NCBI RefSeq assembly: GCF_000505545.1
Contig: NZ_AYTB01000006.1
Span: 1 to 64,000, forward strand
DNA from: Kurthia huakuii LAM0618
Lineage (GTDB): Bacteria; Bacillota; Bacilli; Bacillales_A; Planococcaceae
DNA length: 64,000 nt
Reading direction: 5' to 3'
Position numbers and translations under genes: made by a program. The notes beneath the pieces are model-generated. The model saw only the letters and a program-made list of their open reading frames with translations, was not told where the DNA came from and searched no databases. Positions 1 to 6,735 of the stretch are shown piece after piece (within the stretch, counting starts at the first letter, position 1; each line of letters opens with the position of its first letter).

Positions 1-1
1 A

Positions 2-280
2 AATCAAAAAGTCGAAAAAGCGATAGCGGATGTGTCATGGTCTGAATTTGTGACCAAGCTAAAATATAAGGCGAAATGGCTCGATAGAAAAATTGTCGAA
101 ATCGACAGATTCTATCCATCTAGCCAAATTTGTCATACTTGCAGTCATCGAGATGGCAAGAAACCATTAGATATTCGTGTATGGACTTGTTCATCTTGTG
201 GTACGACACTAGACCGAGATATTAATGCAAGTAAGAATATCTTAATCGAAGGGTTAAGACTTTTAAAGCAACAACCGTAG
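2..280 (+). CDS. IS200/IS605-type TnpB-like protein, C-terminal part (cut by window start)
   Basis: This is the C-terminal part of an OrfB/TnpB-type protein (RNA-guided nuclease / accessory transposase protein) of the IS200/IS605/IS1341 group. The frame is open to the window edge, so the start lies outside. The visible 92 residues hold the family's zinc ribbon, with CxxC pairs (CHTC and CSSC), followed by the LDRDINASKNI motif that carries the last RuvC aspartate. This match is strong although only the tail is present. The GTG at 32 is internal to the domain and not a start. The right end of the element follows directly. Whether the full gene is intact cannot be seen here. Confidence 0.88.
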   Translation, partial: NQKVEKAIADVSWSEFVTKLKYKAKWLDRKIVEIDRFYPSSQICHTCSHRDGKKPLDIRVWTCSSCGTTLDRDINASKNILIEGLRLLKQQP

Positions 281-410
281 GAACTACGGGGATAGCCTAC
301 TAAAAAAGTGAAGCCGCTGTTTCGAGTAAATAGAAACAAGCAAGCACTGTTCGTAGGAATCGCCCACTTCAAGCACGTTCGAAGAACGGCTAAGTGGGGG
401 TAGTTCAAAG
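281..410 (+). mobile_element. Right end of an IS200/IS605-type element
   Basis: The non-coding tail after the TnpB-like stop ends in a subterminal palindrome: CCCACTT at 363-369 pairs with AAGTGGG at 392-398, followed by GGTAGTTCAA up to about 409. A hairpin a few bases inside the tip, instead of terminal inverted repeats, is typical of IS200/IS605 ends recognised as single strands. The exact tip is inferred. Confidence 0.6.
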
Positions 411-440
411 GTATGATGATTTAGAAAGAGAGGGAATTAT

Positions 441-2294
441 ATGAAAAAATTGATGATATTTGGTGTTTTATTGTGTGCTATGTTTTTATCTGTTCATTCA
501 GTTAAAGCTACAGAAGGAATTAAAATGTCGGTTGTCAATGGCGGACATTCTTATGAAGAGGTAAAAGGTACGTTAAAGTCGAATCCAGATGGTGTCAACG
601 TTTTGCTAAAAGGTTATAACAATGAAGGACTCCTATTAAATATGGAAACGGGGAGAGTACTTAAAAAATTTGAAGAAATAGGTTCATCTATTATAGTCAA
701 TGACTTTGGAAATGCATATGTTTATACGGATAAATATGATTCTCAAACTTTTCATGAGGATACTTTTGGAAATATTGATGCAATCGACAGGCATAATTTG
801 CCGGTAGGATTCATTCAAAATTCAAATACTTTTATTACGAAGTCTAGATATAATGATGAAATGTCGGCTTATGATTTAGAAAGCAACCAAATTATTTTTA
901 AAAATTCAATTGGTAAATCGAATCAAATACTTGTAGGTCAAGACATCGCTATTGTACGTGGTAACTCAATTACAATCTTGAACGCGCAAGGCGAATTTAA
1001 AACGCTATTAGAATTTGATAGCACTATCAAAAATGCTGTTTTCACACCAGATAATGCGATGCTTATTGTTTCTACAGAAGAAGGCGTGACTGTATGGGAT
1101 ACGTCTAATTATCAAAAGAAAGATGTCCAATTTATCGGTACAGAAAATGCTTCAAATTTAGTTGTAGATCGCTCGAACAGCTATATTGCTTTGCGTAATA
1201 AAGATTTACAGTTCAGATTGTATAATTTTAAGACAGGCGACCGTATTTATACTGAAAAAGATAATAAAAAAGTCGCGAAAAATCAACTAGCGTTATCTAA
1301 TAAAGCGCAATATCTTTTAATCAATAAAACGGTATATAGCGGGGAAAATATCGAAACGTATGTAGAAAATATTATGTTGCCTAACGAGTGGAAAACATTA
1401 GAACTTGGCTATTACTATGAGCCTTGGGTACGAGTGCAACGAGCAAATGGAAAAGTTGAAGATGTAACGAAAGGTGTCAGTTTTCATCCAAATAATATAG
1501 ACGTTGCTTATGTCAATCCAGAGAATAATTATTTAGTAGCTAATCAGTTGGGGAATGTTACGGTAATCGCAAAGTATTTAGGTTTTGAAGTGAAAAGAGA
1601 TTTTAAAGTAGTGGATACGGAAAAACCTCTATTAAGAGGAGTTAAAAATATTTCTGTGTATGCAAATACTGGCGCAAAGGCTTTACAAGGGATGAAAGCT
1701 ATAGATATTGGTGAAGGGGATTTAACGAAAGTTATTAAGGTGTCAGGAAAATTTAATGCGAATGTGCCTGGTGTCTATAAATTAACGTACACTGTAAAAG
1801 ATCGTTCAGGAAACACAGCGACTGCAAAGCGTACAATTACGGTGAAATATAATCCATCTAAAAATATGTACTTATTCAGTAATGGTAACTATAGCTCTAA
1901 ATATTTATTCAATAAAGATGGAACAATTCGAAGTACACCAACTATCGCAAGTCTTGTGCGGACTTCTTATGGAGAGCTATCTTCTGAGTTAGGTGTAGAA
2001 GTAAAGACAACACAAAAGCTTACGTTCAAAAAATTAGTAATCAAATCGAATGGTAAAACATTAACAAAATCTCTTACAGGCTCAGCTTACTATAGCGGTT
2101 CTAAAAATGAATATGTCATTAAAAAGTTAACGGCGGCAGATCGTAAATGGATAAAAAATAATATTCATGCGAATAAAAAAGCTACTGTATCTGTAATAAC
2201 TAAAAAGAAAACAATTAATAAAACATTAACATCTAAACAAGCTCAAGGGTTATTAGATGGTGTCTTGATGTATGATTATAAAAAAGCGCAATAA
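441..2294 (+). CDS. Exported beta-propeller-like / Ig-like protein
   Basis: This 617-residue protein starts with a signal peptide (about residues 1-23, ending VKA). The next 300 or so residues have short beta-strand repeats with WD/propeller character (for example GVTVWDTSNYQ). Residues of about 320-390 look like a bacterial Ig module. Residues of about 392-472 match the DUF5011-type Ig-like domain (DTEKP, then VPGVYKLTYTVKDRSGNTA). The last 140 residues are lysine-rich and not recognised. The start has an AGAGAGGG ribosome site at 426-433. A strong terminator follows, so it is probably a single-gene unit. AT-rich codon use and the adjoining IS end suggest accessory DNA. A surface or adhesion role is inferred; no catalytic motif was seen. 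Confidence 0.75.
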   Translation: MKKLMIFGVLLCAMFLSVHSVKATEGIKMSVVNGGHSYEEVKGTLKSNPDGVNVLLKGYNNEGLLLNMETGRVLKKFEEIGSSIIVNDFGNAYVYTDKYDSQTFHEDTFGNIDAIDRHNLPVGFIQNSNTFITKSRYNDEMSAYDLESNQIIFKNSIGKSNQILVGQDIAIVRGNSITILNAQGEFKTLLEFDSTIKNAVFTPDNAMLIVSTEEGVTVWDTSNYQKKDVQFIGTENASNLVVDRSNSYIALRNKDLQFRLYNFKTGDRIYTEKDNKKVAKNQLALSNKAQYLLINKTVYSGENIETYVENIMLPNEWKTLELGYYYEPWVRVQRANGKVEDVTKGVSFHPNNIDVAYVNPENNYLVANQLGNVTVIAKYLGFEVKRDFKVVDTEKPLLRGVKNISVYANTGAKALQGMKAIDIGEGDLTKVIKVSGKFNANVPGVYKLTYTVKDRSGNTATAKRTITVKYNPSKNMYLFSNGNYSSKYLFNKDGTIRSTPTIASLVRTSYGELSSELGVEVKTTQKLTFKKLVIKSNGKTLTKSLTGSAYYSGSKNEYVIKKLTAADRKWIKNNIHANKKATVSVITKKKTINKTLTSKQAQGLLDGVLMYDYKKAQ

Positions 2295-2330
2295 CAAAAA
2301 GGGAATCGCATCGGCGATTCCCTTTTTTTC
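2295..2330 (+). terminator. Intrinsic terminator
   Basis: GGGAATCGC (2301-2309) pairs with GCGATTCCC (2314-2322) and is followed by seven T. It is almost identical to the terminator at 6705-6735. Confidence 0.9.
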
Positions 2331-2401
2331 TATTGTTATATAAATATTTTGTTAAACATTTTCGAGCGAGTGAAAAGACTAATTTTAACTTTCTAAAAAT
2401 T

Positions 2402-2429
2402 TAACTTATTTTTAACCTTCTATCGATAT
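2402..2429 (+). promoter_or_regulatory. Possible sigma-D flagellar promoter
   Basis: TAAC (2402-2405), a 16-base spacer and ATCGATAT (2422-2429) resemble the sigma-D consensus TAAA-N15-GCCGATAT. It sits 36 bases before the flagellin start, and a better copy of the same signal precedes the main flagellin at 62868. Confidence 0.45.
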
Positions 2430-2464
2430 AGTGAATATTAACTGTATTGATTCGGGGGGATATG

Positions 2465-3709
2465 ATGAGGATTCAACATAATGCTGCGGTATTGAATAGT
2501 CATAATAACATCATGAAAACGGCAAATAAGATGCAAAAAACGTATGAGAAATTATCGAGCGGTTATAAAATTAACGGAGCAGCGGATGATGCGGCTGGCA
2601 TTTCAATTTCTGAGAAGATGCGCGGGCAAATTAATGGCTTAGCGATGGCTGAAAAAAACATTCAAAATGGCCTCTCGCTCGTACAAGTTGCGGATTCTGG
2701 GCTTGCGCAAATTAATAACCCTAATTTGATTCGCATGCGTGAATTGGCTGTGCAGGCGGCGAATGACACGCTAACAGACGCGGACCGTGCGCTCATTGTG
2801 CAAGAAGTGCAGCAATTAAAGCAAGGGATTAATGACATTGCGAATAACACCGAATTTAATACGATTAAGTTGTTAAATATCGGCGCGGTAACGCCACCGC
2901 CGACTACCATTTTAGATATAACGGTTTCGTCAAAAGAAAAAAAGACGGTTGGGTACATCGAGGTAAAGCCCGGTGGTACGTCGCCACTAGAAATATTTTG
3001 TGATTTTAGTGCGATGGGTAATGCCGATTATCCGGACTTGAATATTGTTGGTCCAAATGGTGAAATTTATGGCTATTTAGGACCGTATTTTAAAAATGCA
3101 GGTTCGCAAACCATTCAAAATTTACCATCAGCGAGTTCGGGTACATATAGCGGCCACGGCAGTAAAATTGAGTCGTTTATTTTTCATGATCCTAAGCCGG
3201 GAAAATGGTCAATTGTCATAGATTATCCGGTATCTGGTCCTACGGCGGATGTGTCGCTCAACTCAAATTATTCGCTTAATTTACCAGGTATTACGCCACC
3301 GACTGTACAACTACCAGAATCACTGATTATCCAAAAAGGTCCTAATGCGGGGCATCGGATGGAACTGGAATTAACGGATGCTCGAACAGAGGCATTAGGG
3401 ATTGATGGGCTTGATTTGTCTAGTCGTGAGGGTGCGGAAAAGGCGATTGCTTTACTTGATGCGGCGAGTGGGAAAGTATCGACCGAGCGCTCAAAATTTG
3501 GTGCGTATATGAATGTTTTAGAGCATGTTCAAAACAATACAGGGGCATATAAGGAATCTTTAACAGCCGCAGAATCGCGTGTGCGAGATGCGGATATTGC
3601 GAAAATGTCGATTACATTGAGTAGAAATCAGCTCATTTTGCAGGCAGCTCAGTCAGTGACGAGTCAGGCCAATCAAATGAGTCAGGGGATATTGGAGTTG
3701 TTGAAGTAG
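2465..3709 (+). CDS. Flagellin with an inserted beta-rich domain (second flagellin)
   Basis: A 414-residue flagellin. Residues of about 1-140 are a standard N-terminal D0/D1 region (MRIQHN start, then SSGYKIN, AADDAAG, SISEKMRGQI, NTEFNTIKLLN). The last 115 or so residues are the C-terminal D1/D0 region (LTAAESRVRDADIAK, then QAAQSVTSQANQM). Residues of about 145-290 are a beta-rich insert with PGKWSIVIDY and DLNIVGPNGEIYG stretches. They look like a pre-peptidase C-terminal / P-domain type beta-sandwich, not the usual D2/D3 region; that family assignment is inferred. ATG 2465 was chosen because it gives the canonical flagellin start and sits 4 bases after GGGGGGA (2454-2460). TTG 2447 and ATG 2462 are alternatives. 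It is unlinked to the main hag gene at 62973. It could be a minor or decorated filament subunit. Confidence 0.9.
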   Translation: MRIQHNAAVLNSHNNIMKTANKMQKTYEKLSSGYKINGAADDAAGISISEKMRGQINGLAMAEKNIQNGLSLVQVADSGLAQINNPNLIRMRELAVQAANDTLTDADRALIVQEVQQLKQGINDIANNTEFNTIKLLNIGAVTPPPTTILDITVSSKEKKTVGYIEVKPGGTSPLEIFCDFSAMGNADYPDLNIVGPNGEIYGYLGPYFKNAGSQTIQNLPSASSGTYSGHGSKIESFIFHDPKPGKWSIVIDYPVSGPTADVSLNSNYSLNLPGITPPTVQLPESLIIQKGPNAGHRMELELTDARTEALGIDGLDLSSREGAEKAIALLDAASGKVSTERSKFGAYMNVLEHVQNNTGAYKESLTAAESRVRDADIAKMSITLSRNQLILQAAQSVTSQANQMSQGILELLK

Positions 3710-3737
3710 GTCAAGTCTAGCACTTGGCTTTTTTTGT
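3710..3737 (+). terminator. Intrinsic terminator after the second flagellin
   Basis: CAAGT (3712-3716) pairs with ACTTG (3722-3726), with flanking G-C pairs, and is followed by a T-rich run. Confidence 0.75.
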
Positions 3738-3812
3738 TTTTAGTACATAAAAATCAAAAATATGGTATATTAATGCATCTAACTTTAGTACTATGAATTT
3801 GGAGGGGATATT

Positions 3813-4880
3813 ATGAAAAAATTTGTAAAAGTTTTAGCATCATTAGCAGTTGCGACGACAATTGCAGGACAATCTGTTTCGGCTAGTGCGGTAAGTATTT
3901 CAGAAAGTCCGACTTATAAAGTGCAGGCATACGACTATGAAACAGCGCCATTTGGCGAAAAATTAATCGCCGTGAAAAAAGATGGCAAATGGGGTTTCAT
4001 GAATGTCAGTGGTAAAATGGCAATCAAAGCTACATATGACCGTACATACAACTTCTCAAATGGCCTAGCAGCTGTAAAGAAAAATGGTAAGTGGGGCTTC
4101 ATCAATAAGAATGGGAAAGAAGTCATCAAACCGCAATTTACAACTACTGCAAAGCAATTTGAAAATGGCTATGTTGCGGCTAAGAAAGGCAGCAAGTGGG
4201 GTCTGATTAGTAAAACAGGTAAAGCAGTCGTACCTTTTAATTATCAAGAGGTAGGCGAATATGGCGACGGGCTTGTGAATGTGAAGCAGGGCAATAAATA
4301 TGGCTATGTGAATTTGAAAAATCAAATGGTCATTAAGCCACAGTATCAATATGCAATTCAATTCACAGAAGGACTTGCGGGTGTTCTTGATTTTAAAGGA
4401 AATGTTGGAACAATCAACAAAGCTGGCAAAACGATTATTCCAGTGAAATACAAAGATTTCTACAATTACGAAAATGGTTATGCTGTGATGCAAGATGCAA
4501 AAGGATTGTACGGTGTTGTAAACAAAGCGGGTAAAGTGGTTGTACCATTTAAATACGATAGTATGACCGTACAAGGAAATGGCATTGTGGGATATACGAA
4601 GGATACGAAAAATGGAATCGATTCAGGCTACTTAAACATTAAGACAGGTAAGGAAGCATTTTCGATGACACCAACGAATAGTGATTTAATGCCATTCACG
4701 GATGGTTTAGCATTCTATTCAGCGATGGGAACAGGTGTGATACAATATGTTTACACAACTGCTGGGAAGAAAATTAAACTGAAAAATAAATATACGCAAG
4801 TCATGTATTTCAACAACGGCTATGCGTTGGGTGCGGTTGATTATAGTATGAAAAAGTTTAAAGTGTTGAAGAAGAATTAA
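3813..4880 (+). CDS. Exported WG-repeat protein
   Basis: This 355-residue protein has a signal peptide (about residues 1-26, ending VSASA). Tandem WG repeats of 23-25 residues fill most of the rest; the pattern is KxGKWGFxN followed by GKxxIKxxYD. Clear cores are KWGFMN, KWGFIN, KWGLIS, KYGYVN, TIN and LYGVVN. WG repeats are found in exported and surface proteins of Firmicutes and usually have no assigned enzyme activity. The start has GGAGGGGAT at 3801-3809. It stands alone, 100 bases after the flagellin terminator. No anchor motif was seen, so the protein is probably released or weakly wall-bound. Confidence 0.88.
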   Translation: MKKFVKVLASLAVATTIAGQSVSASAVSISESPTYKVQAYDYETAPFGEKLIAVKKDGKWGFMNVSGKMAIKATYDRTYNFSNGLAAVKKNGKWGFINKNGKEVIKPQFTTTAKQFENGYVAAKKGSKWGLISKTGKAVVPFNYQEVGEYGDGLVNVKQGNKYGYVNLKNQMVIKPQYQYAIQFTEGLAGVLDFKGNVGTINKAGKTIIPVKYKDFYNYENGYAVMQDAKGLYGVVNKAGKVVVPFKYDSMTVQGNGIVGYTKDTKNGIDSGYLNIKTGKEAFSMTPTNSDLMPFTDGLAFYSAMGTGVIQYVYTTAGKKIKLKNKYTQVMYFNNGYALGAVDYSMKKFKVLKKN

Positions 4881-4942
4881 TTTGATTGAACTACCTAATT
4901 TAATATAGTATTTGTGATGATTTCTGCTAAAGTCTTATGTTT

Positions 4943-4970
4943 TTGACATGAAATAATGGTTTTATTTTAC
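4943..4970 (+). promoter_or_regulatory. Possible promoter of the SecB-like/nuclease operon
   Basis: There is a perfect -35 TTGACA at 4943-4948 upstream of the operon. The -10 is ambiguous: TTTTAC at 4965-4970 has a 16-base spacer but is a weak match, and TATTAT at 4980 is too far away. Confidence 0.3.
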
Positions 4971-5026
4971 TGTAAATGCTATTATGAGTTATACAATGGA
5001 TTACAATACGTAAAGGTGGGATGTTT

Positions 5027-5584
5027 ATGAGACTGATAGCATTTGAGGACACAAAAGTGCGTACACTCATCGAAAAAAGCTTAACCGCTTTTTATGAACT
5101 TACGCAAGGTGAACAACCGGATGTCAAAGAGCTAGATGATTTATTGAAACTTTATAATACAAAACCTATTTTGTATGTTTCAGAATGGCTAGATGATAAA
5201 GGGCTTGAAACTCTTAAACAACTTTACCAATATGATTATGAAAATAATGAAGAGTATCAAGGTTATATTGATCTGCGCGAAATGATACTAGAAATGGATG
5301 TTGAAGCTGAAAATGTGGAGACTTTGTTCATTTCTTTCACTGAATTGATTAATTCAGCATTAGACTTTGCACAAGAATACGGTTTAGAAAAGGTAGCAGT
5401 AACGAACAAGCCACTGACGATGTCATTTAGCAGTTTTGAAACGCATACGGATAATTGGTATTGGCGAGATAGTGATGGTAGAGAGACACAAGAAAATAAG
5501 CAATCAAAGAGGTATTCTGCGGAGCCTCTTTTTTTTGCAATTAAAAGGAGAAATGACTTATGGGACAGTATGAAAACTATATGA
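5027..5584 (+). CDS. Unknown acidic protein, first gene of the SecB-like/nuclease operon
   Basis: A 185-residue protein not assigned to any family. It is acidic and mostly helical for the first 130 residues. The rest has an aromatic stretch (DNWYWRDSDG) and a basic tail. No signal peptide or membrane segment is visible, so it is cytoplasmic. ATG 5027 is preferred over ATG 5021 because AAAGGTGG (5012-5019) almost touches 5021 but sits 7 bases before 5027. Its 3' end runs through a terminator-like hairpin (5506-5536) and through the ribosome site of the next gene, overlapping it by 25 bases in another frame. The C-terminal 25 residues may therefore be a late extension. Co-location suggests it works with the chaperone and nuclease, perhaps as the chaperone client, antitoxin or sensor; this is inference. 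Confidence 0.7.
   Translation: MRLIAFEDTKVRTLIEKSLTAFYELTQGEQPDVKELDDLLKLYNTKPILYVSEWLDDKGLETLKQLYQYDYENNEEYQGYIDLREMILEMDVEAENVETLFISFTELINSALDFAQEYGLEKVAVTNKPLTMSFSSFETHTDNWYWRDSDGRETQENKQSKRYSAEPLFFAIKRRNDLWDSMKTI
5506..5536 (+). terminator. Terminator/attenuator-like hairpin inside a coding region
   Basis: AAAGAGG (5506-5512) pairs with CCTCTTT (5525-5531) around a 12-base loop, and the T-run continues to 5536 (eight T in all). It lies inside the first gene's reading frame, 23 bases before the SecB-like start. It could reduce transcription of the two downstream genes. Confidence 0.55.
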
Positions 5585-6027
5585 AAGAATATCGCTTAGC
5601 AAGGCTTTCAGTACAGATGGTAGATGCTAAATTGGTGAAATTACACATTGAAAAATTAGTAGAAGAAGATATTAAAGAGACGAATACTAATTTCCAATTT
5701 TTCTATAGAACAGGGAAATCTGATAAAGGTGTAAAAGGATTGATGTTAGTCGATATTGAAGTTACAAATCCGCAAAATAATGAAAATTTAATCGAAGCAC
5801 AGGTGGCATATGAAGGATTATTTGTGAGTAATGATACTTCGATGAAGGAAGAAGAACTTGAAGCTTTTACTAAGGAGCAAGTTATTCCACAATTACTACC
5901 TTATTGTCGCAGTATTATCGCTATGGTGAGTGCTCAATTAGGAGGTAAACCTTTAGAACTTCCGACAATGGATGTCATTGAATCAATCATCCAAAATCAG
6001 AGAGATCGTGAAAAGAGTGATGATTAA
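5560..6027 (+). CDS. SecB-like chaperone
   Basis: A 155-residue protein of the SecB family. The clearest match is residues 104-141: the TKEQVIPQLLPYCRSII and GGKPLELPTMDVIES stretches line up with the SecB core (CPNILFPYARECI, then FPQLNLAPVNFDAL in E. coli). The upstream beta-rich part (residues 17-90) has the expected pattern of alternating hydrophobics. SecB holds clients unfolded; SecB-like proteins also act as the chaperone of toxin-antitoxin-chaperone systems. Bacillales generally lack a housekeeping SecB, so a module-specific role is likelier than general export. Translation starts at ATG 5560 with AAAGGAG at 5544-5550. The stop overlaps the next start (TAATG), implying coupling. Confidence 0.8.
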   Translation: MGQYENYMKEYRLARLSVQMVDAKLVKLHIEKLVEEDIKETNTNFQFFYRTGKSDKGVKGLMLVDIEVTNPQNNENLIEAQVAYEGLFVSNDTSMKEEELEAFTKEQVIPQLLPYCRSIIAMVSAQLGGKPLELPTMDVIESIIQNQRDREKSDD

Positions 6028-6704
6028 TGAAAGCTTCACTCACTTTTAAAGAAATGGATTGGGAAAATCAAAAAGTCGATAGTATTTCAACTAAGATAGC
6101 CATATTAATTTTAGAGCAAAAAATGTATTTGAAAAATTACTTAATTCCTTTTTTACGGATGACAGGAAATAGTCCAAAATATAAAGAAATAGGGTCGAAA
6201 TTTTGTGATAGAGCTAAAAAAAGTTTGTTAGGGAAGGCGACAGAATTAGACTCATGTATACGTGAAGCCTTGAAATTAGATATGGAAGATTGGAAAAAAT
6301 TTCGCGGTACAGTAGCTGAAAAAATAGTAGAAACAAAGTTTTTAGAAATACATCAAGGAACGTGTATTTATTTTGGAGCTGCAACTTTAGTTAATAAAGA
6401 AAAAATTAAATTAGTTTCTAAAGAAGGCAGAAGGCGCCAAACAGTAGATGCTATTTCGTGGGATTCTGATGAATTTTATGGTGTGTTTATGGAAATAAAA
6501 TTTAAACCAGAAGCCTTTGATGAGATAACATTAGACTATTTAGCATTACTAAATCAATCGTTAACAACGGCACAGGTTAATTTTGAAATTCAGTTGTTGT
6601 CATTTGATGATGTAGTTGCCATTTTAAGTATCTTAAAAAATCAAGGTATAGAATTGGATGAAACAACTTATAAAATCCTTTCTGCACAAGAATACATTGC
6701 ATAA
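6027..6704 (+). CDS. PD-(D/E)XK-type nuclease-like protein
   Basis: A 225-residue cytoplasmic protein. Residues 91-160 have the layout of a restriction-endonuclease fold: a helix with E98 (RGTVAEKIVETKF), a strand, then D141 in TVDAISWD, and E156-x-K158 in GVFMEIKFKP. The D-x14-E-x-K spacing and the hydrophobic strands on either side fit the PD-(D/E)XK signature. The first 85 residues are helical and unrecognised; the last 60 are helical. It is translationally coupled to the SecB-like gene (TAATG) and ends at a shared bidirectional terminator. A toxin or defence-nuclease role is inferred from the nuclease motif beside a chaperone. The exact family was not recognised. Confidence 0.62.
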   Translation: MKASLTFKEMDWENQKVDSISTKIAILILEQKMYLKNYLIPFLRMTGNSPKYKEIGSKFCDRAKKSLLGKATELDSCIREALKLDMEDWKKFRGTVAEKIVETKFLEIHQGTCIYFGAATLVNKEKIKLVSKEGRRRQTVDAISWDSDEFYGVFMEIKFKPEAFDEITLDYLALLNQSLTTAQVNFEIQLLSFDDVVAILSILKNQGIELDETTYKILSAQEYIA

Positions 6705-6735
6705 AAAAGGGAATCGCACCGGCGATTCCCTTTTG
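6705..6735. terminator. Bidirectional intrinsic terminator
   Basis: GGGAATCGC (6709-6717) pairs with GCGATTCCC (6722-6730), with A-run and T-run on the two sides. It serves both the nuclease gene and the convergent protease gene. Confidence 0.88.

Noticed and set aside
145-408. 87-codon minus-strand frame over the IS end
   Set aside because: It runs antisense to the TnpB-like zinc ribbon and across the IS hairpin, with no independent support.
4065-4574. 169-codon minus-strand frame inside the WG-repeat gene
   Set aside because: A shadow of the repeats: it has no ribosome site, and the plus strand encodes a clear exported WG-repeat protein.
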